This document shows, piece after piece, positions 16,344-25,528 of a stretch of 64,000 nucleotides of DNA (position 1 is the stretch's first letter; every line of letters begins with the position of its first letter). The position numbers and the translations under genes are program-made. This stretch comes from Devosia faecipullorum. Its GTDB lineage: Bacteria > Pseudomonadota > Alphaproteobacteria > Rhizobiales > Devosiaceae. Under the pieces are notes generated by a model. That model was not told the origin of the DNA and did not search any database. It worked only from the letters and a program-made list of their open reading frames with translations. The stretch is taken from positions 1 through 64,000 of the forward strand of contig NZ_JACDXV010000002.1 in NCBI RefSeq assembly GCF_015158295.1. Direction: 5' to 3'.

Positions 16344-18117
16344 GTTCGTCATTCCTGATCCATTCGGCCCGGATGAGGCCGCGTAAAGAATTGCCGAGAA
16401 AGATTGCCTCGGCAGCGTCGAGATCGGCAAGGGTCAGCACGGCTTCCCTCGCCTCGCCCCGGCCGAGCAATTCGGCGCGCAGCGTGCCGGGCAAGAGGCC
16501 CGATGACAGCGCCGGCGTGAGCAAGGCGCCGTTGCGTTGGATGAAGAGATTGGTGAAGGAGCCTTCGGTCAATTCGCCGCGCTCATTGCAAAAGACCACT
16601 TCATCGAGGCCGCGTTCGGCATGGGCGCGATGGCGGGGCTGATCGTAAAAGCCGCGATTTGTCGTCTTGTGGGCCAACCAGAGAGAGGTCGAATCGAGCC
16701 GTTCCGCCGCGATGGCGAAGCGGAATATTTCGGGACTGGGCGGCAGCGCTACCGCGCTCAGCTCGGGCCCGGTCGCAGAAAGGGTGAGGCGGACGCGCAT
16801 GGGTTCGTCCCAGGCCCGGGCCGCATTGGTGAGATAATCGGCGACGCCCTCCCTGGTCATGGGCAGAGCAAAATAGGCCGCCGAAGCTGCCAGCCGGTCG
16901 AGATGGCGCCCCAAAAGGACATAGCCCTCCTCCGGCGTCCATTTGAAAGTCTCGATCAGGGTGACCGGGGGGGCCGGATCGGCGAGAAATTTCAGCTTGA
17001 GCAGGGCTTCCTCATATTCGGCCCTGGCGGTGGAATCGGCGACGATGCCGCCGCCAATGCCGATATTGCCATTGCCGGTAGCGTCGATGATCGCGGTGCG
17101 AATGGCGACGTTGAAGCTGAAATCGCCGTTGGGAGCGATATAGCCGATGGAGCCGGTATAGAGCCCGCGCGGCCCGGCCTCGACCGCATGGATGATTTCC
17201 ATGGCGCGCAATTTCGGCGCCCCGGTGATCGAGCCGCAGGGAAAGAGATTTTCCAGCACCTCGAGAATGCCGATACCGGGCCTTCGCGTCGCCTCGATGC
17301 CGGACGTCATGGTATGCAGGCTCCGATAGGTCTCCACCGTGAAGAGGTCGGTGACGCGAACCGTACCGATTTCGCCGATGCGACCGAGATCGTTGCGCAG
17401 CAAATCCACGATCATCAGATTTTCGGCGCGGTTTTTTGCGTCCCGGGCGAGGGCGAGGCGGTCGGCCTCGTCGTCGGCCAGATGAATACTGCGCTTCAGC
17501 GTGCCCTTCATCGGGCGAGCCTTGAGAGCATCGCCCTGGGCGGACACGAACAATTCGGGCGAGCGGGAGAGAACATGATGGTCGCCCGCATCAACATAGG
17601 CGCCATAGGCGACGGGCTGGCTGGCGGCGAGCCGTGCATAAAGCCCCAGCGGATCGCCCTCGAGCGAGAAGCGCGCCTGCAAGGTCAGGTTGACCTGATA
17701 GGCGTCGCCCGCCCCGATCAATTCCTTGACCCGATCGAAGGCGGCTTCATAGGCCGGCAGATCGAGGCTGGGATGAAGGTTCACCGCGGCGCCATGCCCG
17801 GCCCCCGCCAGCATGGCCGCTATCTCCGCAGCCGCCAGAGAACGCGGAGACTCGTAGAGGCCGAACCAGAGCAGTGGGGTCTTGGTGCGCGGCGGCAGCA
17901 AAGGCGCCAGCCGCTCCTCGAACAGAAAACCCAGTTCATAGGCGAGATAGCCGGCGGCCCAGAGCCCTTGCGAACCGGCCTCGGCCAGGCGGTGGAGCGC
18001 GGCGCGCGCCGAGGCGGCGTCATGAGCGACCAGCACCTCGCGCGGAGCGGCAAAGAGCAGGCTTTGCCCTTGCGGGTTCTGGTTGTCATGCAGGAGAACG
18101 GCGCCGGGCGTGAGCAT
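16336..18117 (-). CDS. pabB: fused aminodeoxychorismate synthase component I / 4-amino-4-deoxychorismate lyase
   Basis: A 593-residue fusion. Residues about 1-390 form a PabB chorismate-binding domain, with ARPMKGTLKRS, LRNDLGRIGEIGTVRV and CGSITGAPKLRAMEII. Residues about 400-593 form a PabC-type aminotransferase-IV domain, with the PLP lysine in LAHKTTNRGFYD and the stretch LTEGSFTNLFI. Together they take chorismate and ammonia to p-aminobenzoate for folate. The glutamine amidotransferase subunit PabA is not encoded in the window. The gene overlaps pncA by eight bases at its 3' end. Confidence 0.92.
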   Translation of the reverse strand: MLTPGAVLLHDNQNPQGQSLLFAAPREVLVAHDAASARAALHRLAEAGSQGLWAAGYLAYELGFLFEERLAPLLPPRTKTPLLWFGLYESPRSLAAAEIAAMLAGAGHGAAVNLHPSLDLPAYEAAFDRVKELIGAGDAYQVNLTLQARFSLEGDPLGLYARLAASQPVAYGAYVDAGDHHVLSRSPELFVSAQGDALKARPMKGTLKRSIHLADDEADRLALARDAKNRAENLMIVDLLRNDLGRIGEIGTVRVTDLFTVETYRSLHTMTSGIEATRRPGIGILEVLENLFPCGSITGAPKLRAMEIIHAVEAGPRGLYTGSIGYIAPNGDFSFNVAIRTAIIDATGNGNIGIGGGIVADSTARAEYEEALLKLKFLADPAPPVTLIETFKWTPEEGYVLLGRHLDRLAASAAYFALPMTREGVADYLTNAARAWDEPMRVRLTLSATGPELSAVALPPSPEIFRFAIAAERLDSTSLWLAHKTTNRGFYDQPRHRAHAERGLDEVVFCNERGELTEGSFTNLFIQRNGALLTPALSSGLLPGTLRAELLGRGEAREAVLTLADLDAAEAIFLGNSLRGLIRAEWIRNDEHA

Positions 18118-18247
18118 AGCGGCGTTCTAGGCCGAGACCCGGCCGATGAAAAGAGGTGGGCGGCGCGCAAATACATCTTGGCGGCCGCCAGCGGCAATGG
18201 CAGAAACGCCGCGCCGGCGCCAGGGGCCCGGTTTGAGGGATTTTTCC

Positions 18248-18580
18248 ATGCATAAAACTATTGCGGGCGGCCTTGCTGCCCTGACGCTGCTGGCCGGTAT
18301 TCTGCCCGCGGCCGCCCAGACCGTGGAATTCACGGTCATCAATGACAGCTCCTATGACCTGCATTATTTCTTCACCACGCCCAGCAATGAGGATCGGTGG
18401 GGCGAAGACCTGTTGGGCGATAGCGGCATTCTGGAGGCCGGATACCAGGCGACGGCCACGATCGGGGATGGCTCGGACCAGTGTCTCTATGATTTCAAGT
18501 TCGTGATGGACACTGGCGCCGAGCTGATCGAACCCCAGATCGACATCTGCGAACTCGACAGCTACACGATCACCGACTGA
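18248..18580 (+). CDS. small secreted protein of unknown function
   Basis: A 110-residue protein with a signal peptide MHKTIAGGLAALTLLAGILPAAAQ cut at about residue 23. The mature 87 residues look like a small beta-sandwich, beginning VEFTVINDSSYDLHYFF, with exactly two cysteines (in SDQCLYDF and DICELD) that could form a disulfide. It is strongly acidic. Similar small periplasmic proteins occur in Hyphomicrobiales, but I know no function. It stands alone between the pabB fusion and dnaK, followed by a GC hairpin. Confidence 0.75.
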   Translation: MHKTIAGGLAALTLLAGILPAAAQTVEFTVINDSSYDLHYFFTTPSNEDRWGEDLLGDSGILEAGYQATATIGDGSDQCLYDFKFVMDTGAELIEPQIDICELDSYTITD

Positions 18581-18589
18581 GGTTTCGCG

Positions 18590-18609
18590 CCGCCCGGTCC
18601 GCCGGGCGG
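18590..18609 (+). terminator. GC-rich hairpin after the small secreted protein gene
   Basis: Perfect 8-bp arms CCGCCCGG and CCGGGCGG around a TCCG loop, ten bases past the stop codon. There is no U tract, so termination may depend on Rho. Confidence 0.5.
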
Positions 18610-18651
18610 CATCGCTTTGCGCCGCATCGGGAAAATCTCCTTCCCTGCGCG

Positions 18652-18680
18652 CTTGAAGCCCTTGTCCCACCCCCCTATAT
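18652..18680 (+). promoter_or_regulatory. probable heat-shock (RpoH-type) promoter of dnaK
   Basis: CTTGAAG at 18652 and CCTATAT at 18674-18680, with 17 bp between CTTGAA and CTATAT, resemble the alphaproteobacterial sigma-32 promoter. It lies about 115 bp upstream of the dnaK start, leaving a leader of about 110 bases. Confidence 0.6.
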
Positions 18681-18795
18681 ACGCCCCGAGGCCCGGCAAC
18701 GGGCGGTATCAATCCTACGAGGGACCCGGCCCGTCAGGGACGAAAAGCTGCTGCAAGGGGCTTTTAGGCGGGTTCGCTGAAAGAGAGGCTGAGTA

Positions 18796-20715
18796 ATGGC
18801 TAAAGTTATCGGTATCGACCTCGGTACGACCAATAGCTGCGTCGCGGTTATGGACGGCAGCAATCCCAAAGTGATCGAAAATGCGGAAGGCGCGCGCACC
18901 ACGCCCTCCATGGTCGCCTTCTCCAAGGATGGCGAGCGCCTGGTTGGCCAGCCGGCCAAGCGACAGGCCGTGACCAATCCGGAAGGCACGCTGTTCGCCG
19001 TCAAGCGCCTGATCGGGCGCCGCTATGACGACAAGGTCGTGGCCAAGGACAAAAATCTCGTCCCCTTCAAGATCGTGGCCGCCGATAATGGCGACGCCTG
19101 GGTCGAAGCGTCGGGCGACAAATATTCGCCGAGCCAGGTCTCGGCGATGATCCTGCAGAAGATGAAGGAAACCGCCGAAGCCTATCTCGGCGAGAATGTC
19201 ACCCAGGCGGTGATCACCGTTCCGGCCTATTTCAACGACAGCCAGCGTCAGGCGACCAAGGATGCGGGCAAGATTGCCGGCCTTGAAGTTCTGCGCATCA
19301 TCAACGAGCCGACCGCGGCAGCGCTCGCCTATGGCCTCGACAAGAAGAATAACGGCACGATCGCGGTCTATGACCTGGGCGGCGGCACGTTCGACGTCTC
19401 CATCCTCGAAATCGGCGATGGCGTGTTCGAGGTGAAGTCCACCAATGGCGACACCTTCCTGGGTGGCGAAGACTTTGACATGCGTCTGGTCGACTACCTG
19501 GCCGACGAGTTCAAGAAAGAGCAGGGCATCGACCTGCGCAATGACAAGCTGGCTCTGCAGCGCCTCAAGGAAGCTGCGGAAAAGGCCAAGATCGAACTTT
19601 CGAGCGCCACGCAGACCGAAATCAACCTGCCCTTCATCACCGCCGACGCTTCGGGCCCGAAACACCTGACGCTCAAGCTCAGCCGCTCCAAGCTCGAAAG
19701 CCTGGTCGATGATCTGATTTCCCGCACCATCGAGCCTTGCAAGCAGGCGATGAAGGATGCCGGGCTCTCGGCCAGCCAGATCGACGAAGTCGTCCTGGTC
19801 GGCGGCATGAGCCGCATGCCCAAGGTGCAGGAAGCGGTCAAGCAATTGTTCGGCAAGGAGCCGCACAAGGGCGTCAACCCGGACGAAGTGGTGGCGCTGG
19901 GCGCAGCCATTCAGGGCGGCGTGCTGCAGGGCGACGTCAAGGACGTGCTGTTGCTCGACGTGACCCCCTTGAGCCTGGGTATCGAAACCCTGGGCGGCGT
20001 CTTTACCCGCCTCATCGACCGCAATACCACGATCCCGACCAAGAAGGGCCAGACCTTCTCCACCGCCGAGGACAACCAGAGCGCCGTGACCATCCGCGTG
20101 TTCCAGGGTGAACGCGAAATGGCGGCGGACAACAAGCTGCTGGGCAATTTCGACCTCAGCGGCATTCCACCGGCGCCGCGCGGCGTGCCGCAGATCGAAG
20201 TGACCTTCGACATCGACGCCAATGGCATCGTCAATGTCTCGGCCAAGGACAAAGGCACCGGCAAGGAGCAGCAGATCCGCATCCAGGCCTCGGGCGGCCT
20301 CAGCGACGCCGACATCGAAAAGATGGTCAAGGACGCCGAAGCCAATGCCGAAACCGACAAGCGCAAGCGCGAGGCGGTGGAAGCCCGGAACCAGGGCGAA
20401 TCGCTGATCCACTCCACCGAAAAGTCGGTGAAGGATTACGGCGACAAGGTTCCGGCCGAAGACAAGGCCGCAATCGAGACGGCGATTGCCGATCTCAAGA
20501 GCGTGCTGGATGGCGACGATGCCGAGGCGATCAAGGAAAAGACCGCCACGCTGGCCGAAGTCTCGATGAAGCTGGGTGAGGCCATGTACAAGGCCAGCCA
20601 GGAAGAAGCCGAGGCCAAGGCCAATGGCAGTGCCGACGAGGATGACGACGACGTGGTCGATGCCGATTTCGAAGAAGTCCGGGATGGCGACGACGACGAC
20701 AAGAAGTCGGCCTAA
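18796..20715 (+). CDS. dnaK: molecular chaperone DnaK (Hsp70)
   Basis: A 639-residue Hsp70, the usual length. The ATPase domain starts [20 protein letters not shown] and holds [19 protein letters not shown]; the interdomain linker [16 protein letters not shown] precedes the substrate-binding domain, and the tail is the usual acidic lid end ([15 protein letters not shown]). It works with GrpE (15053) and DnaJ (21111) in folding and the heat-shock response. A ribosome site GAGAGG lies upstream, and a strong terminator follows. Confidence 0.98.
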   Translation: MAKVIGIDLGTTNSCVAVMDGSNPKVIENAEGARTTPSMVAFSKDGERLVGQPAKRQAVTNPEGTLFAVKRLIGRRYDDKVVAKDKNLVPFKIVAADNGDAWVEASGDKYSPSQVSAMILQKMKETAEAYLGENVTQAVITVPAYFNDSQRQATKDAGKIAGLEVLRIINEPTAAALAYGLDKKNNGTIAVYDLGGGTFDVSILEIGDGVFEVKSTNGDTFLGGEDFDMRLVDYLADEFKKEQGIDLRNDKLALQRLKEAAEKAKIELSSATQTEINLPFITADASGPKHLTLKLSRSKLESLVDDLISRTIEPCKQAMKDAGLSASQIDEVVLVGGMSRMPKVQEAVKQLFGKEPHKGVNPDEVVALGAAIQGGVLQGDVKDVLLLDVTPLSLGIETLGGVFTRLIDRNTTIPTKKGQTFSTAEDNQSAVTIRVFQGEREMAADNKLLGNFDLSGIPPAPRGVPQIEVTFDIDANGIVNVSAKDKGTGKEQQIRIQASGGLSDADIEKMVKDAEANAETDKRKREAVEARNQGESLIHSTEKSVKDYGDKVPAEDKAAIETAIADLKSVLDGDDAEAIKEKTATLAEVSMKLGEAMYKASQEEAEAKANGSADEDDDDVVDADFEEVRDGDDDDKKSA

Positions 20716-20736
20716 TCCGGCTTACTGAACAGACGG

Positions 20737-20764
20737 GCCCCGGTGGAAACGCCGGGGCTTTTTT
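20737..20764 (+). terminator. Rho-independent terminator after dnaK
   Basis: Stem GCCCCGG (20737-20743) and CCGGGGC (20752-20758) with an eight-base loop, followed by six T. This indicates that dnaJ has its own promoter. Confidence 0.85.
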
Positions 20765-20776
20765 GTGGGGGCGGGG

Positions 20777-20859
20777 ATGGATTGCCCGGACAAGCCGGGC
20801 AATGACGGTGTGGTGGCACCTGTTTTTGTCGGTCGTCACCTGCCGGTGGTCCATGGCCT
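20777..20859. repeat. composite palindromic intergenic repeat
   Basis: 20777-20810 is nearly identical to the ATTGCCCGG...CCGGGCAAT unit at 12188 and 38707. A second part at 20835-20859 (CACCTGCCGGTGGTCCATGGCC) matches the other half of the 12147 element. The 395-bp dnaK-dnaJ gap holds this, one arm of an inverted repeat, a parS-like site, and no convincing gene. Confidence 0.7.
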
Positions 20860-20876
20860 GGTCGATGCGGGCGCTA

Positions 20877-20900
20877 CCATTCGAGCTTAGCTCTCATGGC
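20877..20900. repeat. left arm of inverted repeat flanking dnaJ
   Basis: CCATTCGAGC followed by GCTCTCATGGC appears here and, inverted, at 22296-22319 on the other side of dnaJ, differing at about three positions. Confidence 0.55.
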
Positions 20901-20959
20901 CTTCTCGACTAAAATCAGTCCGCCGGACGGATTTTGCGGCACAGCCGCCGTCTCGAAGA

Positions 20960-20973
20960 GTTTCACGTGAATC
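20960..20973 (+). other. parS-like ParB-binding site
   Basis: GTTTCACGTGAATC, one mismatch from the perfect alphaproteobacterial palindrome GTTTCACGTGAAAC. Intergenic, upstream of dnaJ. Confidence 0.75.
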
Positions 20974-21110
20974 GTTGATCCCTCGAAGTCCCCTTGCTAA
21001 TAGCTTTGCGCCTGCCCATATGCGGGTGAACGGGCCGGCCATGCCGGCTTTTGCTTATTGCCATAGGCGCGACGACCAGACCGGCGCGATCCGAATAAAG
21101 AGAGTTGACC

Positions 21111-22244
21111 TTGTCCAAACGCGATTTCTACGAGGTGCTCGGCTGCCAGAAGGGCGCCGATGAAGGCGCCCTCAAGAGCGCTTACCGCAAGCTCGCCATG
21201 CAGTTTCACCCGGACCGTAATCCGGGAAATGCCGAGGCGGAATCCAAGTTCAAGGATATCAACGAAGCCTATGACACACTGAAGGATCCGCAAAAGCGCG
21301 CCGCCTATGACCGCTTCGGTCACGCCGCCTTCGAAAATGGCGGCGGGCGCGGCCCGGGCGGATTCGGGCCGGAATTCACCTCCTCGATGTCCGATATTTT
21401 CGAGGACATCTTTGGCGATTTCATGGGCGGCGGCCGGCGCAATGGCGGCGGCGGGGCGGCGCGGATGCGCGGCAGCGACCTGCGCTATAATCTTGAAATC
21501 GACCTCGAGGAGAGTTTTGAGGGCAGCACGGTCGAGATCGACGTGCCCAGCCTTGCCTCCTGCGACACCTGCGAGGGCTCCGGGGCCAAGCCCGGCACCG
21601 GCACCCATACCTGCCGGCAGTGCAATGGCCATGGCAAGGTCAGGGCGGCGCAGGGATTCTTCACCATCGAACGCACCTGCCCGGTCTGTCAGGGACGCGG
21701 CCAGATGATGGACCAGCCCTGCACCGATTGCGGCGGCCAGGGACGCCGGCAGCAGAATCGCAAGCTCTCGGTGGATATTCCCCAGGGCATCGAGGACGGC
21801 ACCCGCATCCGCCTCGCCAATGAAGGGGAAGCCGGATTGCGCGGCGGCCCGCCGGGCGATCTTTATATTTTCGTCTCCATCCGGCCGCATCAATTGTTCC
21901 AGCGCGACGGCGCCGATCTTTACGCACGCGTGCCCATCTCGATGACCACCGCCGCCCTGGGTGGCGAATTCGAGGTGCCGACACTCGATGCCACCCGGGC
22001 CAAGGTAAAAGTGCCCACCGGCACCCAGCCGGGCCAGCGCGTGCGGCTCAAGGGCAAGGGCATGCCGGTCCTGCGCAGCAAGGATGTGGGCGATCTCTAT
22101 GTGCAGCTCGACATCGAGACGCCACAAAATCTCTCTAAACGCCAGCGCGAGCTGCTGGAAGAATTCGCCCGGCTGGAAACGGCCGAGACCAGCCCCAATT
22201 CCGGCGGTTTCTTCGACAAGCTCAAGAAAATGTTCGAGGCTTGA
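21111..22244 (+). CDS. dnaJ: molecular chaperone DnaJ (Hsp40)
   Basis: A 377-residue co-chaperone. J domain 1-70 with the HPD motif ([10 protein letters not shown]), Gly-rich region about 75-125, four CxxCxGxG zinc repeats ([32 protein letters not shown]) at about 145-210, and C-terminal substrate-binding domains. The start is a TTG at 21111 giving [11 protein letters not shown], the canonical DnaJ beginning, with GAGAG six bases upstream; no ATG fits. It stimulates DnaK ATPase and delivers clients. Separated from dnaK by 395 bp with a terminator. Confidence 0.97.
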   Translation: MSKRDFYEVLGCQKGADEGALKSAYRKLAMQFHPDRNPGNAEAESKFKDINEAYDTLKDPQKRAAYDRFGHAAFENGGGRGPGGFGPEFTSSMSDIFEDIFGDFMGGGRRNGGGGAARMRGSDLRYNLEIDLEESFEGSTVEIDVPSLASCDTCEGSGAKPGTGTHTCRQCNGHGKVRAAQGFFTIERTCPVCQGRGQMMDQPCTDCGGQGRRQQNRKLSVDIPQGIEDGTRIRLANEGEAGLRGGPPGDLYIFVSIRPHQLFQRDGADLYARVPISMTTAALGGEFEVPTLDATRAKVKVPTGTQPGQRVRLKGKGMPVLRSKDVGDLYVQLDIETPQNLSKRQRELLEEFARLETAETSPNSGGFFDKLKKMFEA

Positions 22245-22260
22245 GCCAGACGCTTGGCAC

Positions 22261-22285
22261 GAAATCGCTCCGATGGAGCGATTTC
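22261..22285 (+). terminator. hairpin downstream of dnaJ
   Basis: Perfect 11-bp arms GAAATCGCTCC and GGAGCGATTTC around GAT, 17 bases after the dnaJ stop. No U tract follows, so it may be an mRNA 3'-end stabiliser or Rho-linked end. Confidence 0.5.
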
Positions 22286-22295
22286 AGGACTCAAA

Positions 22296-22319
22296 GCCAT
22301 GAGAGCCATGCTCGAATGG
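22296..22319. repeat. right arm of inverted repeat flanking dnaJ
   Basis: GCCATGAGAGCCATGCTCGAATGG is the near-complement of the sequence at 20877-20900. Confidence 0.55.
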
Positions 22320-22337
22320 CTGGGCCATGCGTTTTAT

Positions 22338-22384
22338 CGCGTTTCCGAACCGGAAAGCCGGTATCCACTTTTCCTGGAAACGCC
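22338..22384. repeat. intergenic repeat of the 'TTTCCGAACCGGAAA' family
   Basis: The clearest copy: CGTTTCCGAACCGGAAAGCC followed by CACTTTTCCTGGAAACGCCC, giving ends that pair as CGTTTCC and GGAAACG. Similar elements are widespread between genes of Hyphomicrobiales. Confidence 0.65.
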
Positions 22385-22400
22385 CCAAGACCTTACCTCA

Positions 22401-22485
22401 TCGTCATTGCCCGGCTGGTCCGGGCAATCCAGTTTTAGCGGCTGGTGAATGGACCACCGGGACAAGCCCGGCGGTGAGGGTCGTG
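22401..22485. repeat. double palindromic intergenic repeat
   Basis: CATTGCCCGG...CCGGGCAAT (22405-22430) and a second unit ATGGACCACCGGGACAAGCC (from 22448) ending GCGGTGAGGG. Both belong to the family seen at 12147, here in opposite orientation and with two variants side by side. Confidence 0.7.
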
Positions 22486-22504
22486 GTGGGGGCGGTGCAC
22501 AGCT

Positions 22505-22912
22505 CTACGCGCTCGGCATGCCGCTCATGTCCATCCAGACATATTCCCAGACATGGCCGTCAAGATCGGCGATGGCGCGGGAATACATGAAACCCATGTC
22601 CTGGGCATCGCGCACTTCGCGCCCGCCCGCCTTGAGCCCGGCATCGGCAATGGCGTCCACCGCCTCGCGGCTGTCACGCGACAGGGCGTAGAGCGCCTGG
22701 GTCTGCTGCTGCGGATCGGGAATGGGCAGGGGCGAGAATTGCTTGAACTTGTCGTGGGTCAGCACCATCAGGAAAATTGTGTCGCTGATGACGATGCAGG
22801 CGGCAGTCTCGTCGGTGAAGTCGGGATTGTGCTCGAAACCCAGTGCCTTGTAATAGGCCATGGAGGCGGCGAGGTCGCGGATCGGAACGTTGACGAAAAT
22901 CATCGGCGGCAT
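22505..22912 (-). CDS. VOC family protein (glyoxalase/bleomycin-resistance fold)
   Basis: A 135-residue cytoplasmic protein starting MPPMIFVNVPIRDLAASMAYYKALGF, the usual opening of single-domain VOC proteins related to the PhnB/glyoxalase type, and ending with GHVWEYVWMD. An AAGGAA ribosome site precedes the start. The family holds metal-dependent lyases, dioxygenases and antibiotic-binding proteins; nothing here fixes a substrate. It is divergent from the flavin reductase gene, with 124 bp between. Confidence 0.85.
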   Translation of the reverse strand: MPPMIFVNVPIRDLAASMAYYKALGFEHNPDFTDETAACIVISDTIFLMVLTHDKFKQFSPLPIPDPQQQTQALYALSRDSREAVDAIADAGLKAGGREVRDAQDMGFMYSRAIADLDGHVWEYVWMDMSGMPSA

Positions 22913-23036
22913 GTTTGGTTCCTTCCCTTTTGGGCAATGATTGAACTTTGGGCCATTGCGCTTGTGGCGGCAATGGTCACAATTCCGACGAGCGGGCCTG
23001 ACCCGCTTCGACACGTTCCGGTTCCATGGAGGCAAA

Positions 23037-23582
23037 ATGAAGACCGCGCTGACCCTGTCGGGGTCCATCCGCAAGGGTTCGGAAAATTCCAAACTGGCCC
23101 TGCATCTGGGCCGCAAATTGCGCGAAGCGGGGGTGAGCGTCACCGATCTCGATCTCGCCGATTTCGACATGCCGATCTTCAACGAGGATCTCGAGCCTGA
23201 TAATGTGCCCGAAGCGGCGGGCAGGCTGGCCGAACTCTGGCGCCAGGCCGATATCATCTTCATCGCCACGCCCGAATATAATGGCGGCCTGCCGCCACTG
23301 CTGGTCAACACGCTGGCCTGGCTCTCCCGGCAGAAACCCAGCCCCTTCCGCCACGCCGTCTTCGGCATTGGCGGGGTCAGCTCCGGCAAATATGGAACCA
23401 TCTGGGCGCTGAGCCATCTCCATGACAGCCTGGGCAAGATCGGCGGGCTGGTAGTGCCGGGCCTGCTCGGCATCGGCCCGGCCGAGGGCGCCTTCGACGC
23501 GAATAGCGAATTGCTCGACAAAACGGCAATCCGCAAGGTCGAAACCATGGTGCACGATCTCACCCATATCAGCCGGGGCTAG
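23037..23582 (+). CDS. NADPH-dependent FMN reductase family protein
   Basis: A 181-residue flavodoxin-like reductase. The start MKTALTLSGSIRKGSENSKLA has GGAGG six bases upstream; GSIRKGSENS is the FMN phosphate-binding loop, and TPEYNGGLPPLLVNTLAWLS is the second conserved FMN-contact stretch, followed by GGVSSGKYGTI. Members reduce quinones, azo dyes or chromate using NAD(P)H. It is monocistronic as far as can be seen, 125 bp before pyrF. Confidence 0.92.
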   Translation: MKTALTLSGSIRKGSENSKLALHLGRKLREAGVSVTDLDLADFDMPIFNEDLEPDNVPEAAGRLAELWRQADIIFIATPEYNGGLPPLLVNTLAWLSRQKPSPFRHAVFGIGGVSSGKYGTIWALSHLHDSLGKIGGLVVPGLLGIGPAEGAFDANSELLDKTAIRKVETMVHDLTHISRG

Positions 23583-23707
23583 GTTTGCGCGTGCGCTATC
23601 TCGCCCATCGCCGGGTCATTCTGGACGCCGCCAGGGTGGTGCCGCTTGCCGGAACCAATGATTTGGTCTAGCGAGGCCGGATCAGAGACATCGCGGGAGC
23701 AAATAGA

Positions 23708-24409
23708 ATGGGCAGCCAGTTGATTGTGGGCCTCGACGTTTCCACGCGCGCCCGCGCCGAGGAGATTGTCGCGGCGCTCGGCGATGCGGTGGATTTCTAC
23801 AAGATCGGCTATCAATGCTTTTATGGCGCGGATGGCTATAGTCTGGGTAAGGCGCTGCTGGCGGCGGGCAAGAAGGTGTTTTTCGACCTCAAGCTGCTCG
23901 ACATCGACAATACGGTCGAAAAGGGCGTCGCCGCCATCGCCGAGACCGGGGCGACCATGCTGACCGTCCATGCCTATCCCAAGACGATGCGCGCAGCCCA
24001 GAAGGCGGCTTCCGGTTCAGGGCTCTGCGTGCTGGGCGTGACAGTCTTGACCTCGATGGATGACCAGGACGTCAAGGATGCCGGCTATGAACGCGACGCG
24101 GCGGGCCTTGTGGCGCTGCGGGCGCAGCAGGCCCGGGAAGCGGGCATTGGCGGCATCGTCGCCTCGCCGCATGAAGCCGAAATGGTGCGCACCATTATCG
24201 GCCCCAAAATGGCGCTGGTGACGCCTGGCATCCGCCCGGCAGGTAGCGCCAGGGGCGATCAGAAGCGGGTGATGGGCCCAGCCGAAGCGCTGGCCGCCGG
24301 CGCCAGCCATCTGGTGGTGGCGCGGCCGATCATCGAGGCGGCAGACCCGGCAGCGGCGGCGCGGGCCATATTGGCGGAAATGGACGGCAAGCGGGTGAGT
24401 CTCGCCTGA
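23708..24409 (+). CDS. pyrF: orotidine 5'-phosphate decarboxylase
   Basis: A 233-residue enzyme converting OMP to UMP, the last step of pyrimidine synthesis. The catalytic array is [16 protein letters not shown] (D-x-K-x-x-D), and the phosphate-binding ends are seen in [11 protein letters not shown] and HLVVARPI. Length is usual. The dnaKJ-pyrF neighbourhood recurs in Rhizobiales. Confidence 0.96.
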   Translation: MGSQLIVGLDVSTRARAEEIVAALGDAVDFYKIGYQCFYGADGYSLGKALLAAGKKVFFDLKLLDIDNTVEKGVAAIAETGATMLTVHAYPKTMRAAQKAASGSGLCVLGVTVLTSMDDQDVKDAGYERDAAGLVALRAQQAREAGIGGIVASPHEAEMVRTIIGPKMALVTPGIRPAGSARGDQKRVMGPAEALAAGASHLVVARPIIEAADPAAAARAILAEMDGKRVSLA

Positions 24410-24424
24410 AGCCGTTAGGGCAGT

Positions 24425-25429
24425 TCAGCCCGCCAGGCCATGGCGGCGGCTCAAGGCCTCCAAATCCACCAGCGGCCTCGCCCCGATATGGGAGATGACC
24501 TCGGAAGCCGCAAGGCACCCGGTCTTGAGGGCGGAATCGATGGTCTGGCCGCGCGCCAGACCGAGCAGGAAGCCCGAGGCGAAGAGGTCGCCGGCCCCGG
24601 TGGCGTCCACCACCTTGTCCACGGGAAAGGCCGGGACCGAAATCACTTCGCCATTGAATATGGCCATGGCCCCGTCCGCGCCCATGGTGATGGCGGCGAT
24701 TTCGGCGTCCTTGGCGATTTCGCGCACCGCTTCGCCCAGATCGTCGGTCTGGTAGAGCGATTTCAGCTCATGCACATTGGCAAAGACGTAATCGATGGTC
24801 TTGCTGCGGATCAGGTCGAGGAATTCGGCGCGGTAGCGGTCGACGCAAAAGGGGTCGGAGAGGGTGAAGGCGGCGGCGCGCTCGTGCTTATGGGCATAAT
24901 GGGCGGCGCGCACGAAAGCCTTCTTGGCTTCGACCGGATCCCACAAAAACCCTTCCATATAGGTGATGGCGGCGCTGCCGATCATTTCGGCATCGATGTC
25001 GCGCTCGGTCAATTCGTGGCAGGCGCCGAGATAGGTGTTCATGGTCCGCTCGCCATCCTCGGAAACGAAGATCATGCAGCGGGCGGTCAGCGCCCCGTTC
25101 TTGAGGCGCGAGGTGGCGTAGTGGACGCCGACATCGTTCATGTCGGTGTCGAAGACATCGCCCAGTTCATCATCGGCCACCTTGCCCACGAAGGCGGCAC
25201 GGCCGCCGAGCGAGGCGACGCCCGCCGCGGTATTGGCGGCCGAACCGCCCGAGCTCTGCTGGCGGCCGGGCGGCATCTTGCCGTAAAGATCCCCGGCCCT
25301 GTCGGAATCGATCAGGTGCATGATCCCTTCCTGCATGCCCTCGCGCTCGATGAAGCCGGGCTCTATCGGCGCGATGATGTCGACAATCGCATTGCCGATG
25401 GTCAGGACGTCAAAGCGGGTCTGGGTCAT
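24425..25429 (-). CDS. adenosine kinase (PfkB carbohydrate kinase family)
   Basis: A 334-residue ribokinase-type kinase. It opens with DVLTIGNAIVDIIAP, carries the first PfkB signature near SSGGSAANTAAGVASLGG and the second in VVDATGAGDLFASGFLLGLARG with the catalytic Asp. This form is annotated as adenosine kinase in Rhizobiales and makes AMP from adenosine. The start at 25429 (MTQTRFDV) is chosen by family alignment; an in-frame ATG at 25444 exists, and neither has a good ribosome site. Convergent with pyrF. Confidence 0.88.
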   Translation of the reverse strand: MTQTRFDVLTIGNAIVDIIAPIEPGFIEREGMQEGIMHLIDSDRAGDLYGKMPPGRQQSSGGSAANTAAGVASLGGRAAFVGKVADDELGDVFDTDMNDVGVHYATSRLKNGALTARCMIFVSEDGERTMNTYLGACHELTERDIDAEMIGSAAITYMEGFLWDPVEAKKAFVRAAHYAHKHERAAAFTLSDPFCVDRYRAEFLDLIRSKTIDYVFANVHELKSLYQTDDLGEAVREIAKDAEIAAITMGADGAMAIFNGEVISVPAFPVDKVVDATGAGDLFASGFLLGLARGQTIDSALKTGCLAASEVISHIGARPLVDLEALSRRHGLAG

Positions 25430-25528
25430 TGGGGGGTCCGGCATAGATTGGGAAATGGCCGATAGCCCGTTTAGAGCATCACATCACAAGGGGCAATCAT
25501 TTCAAGCCCAGGGGGGGAGGCGGCAGGT

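Noticed and set aside
23583..23707. Possible gene remnant between the flavin reductase and pyrF genes
   Set aside because: The 125 bp hold no frame with a ribosome site or a recognisable protein fragment.
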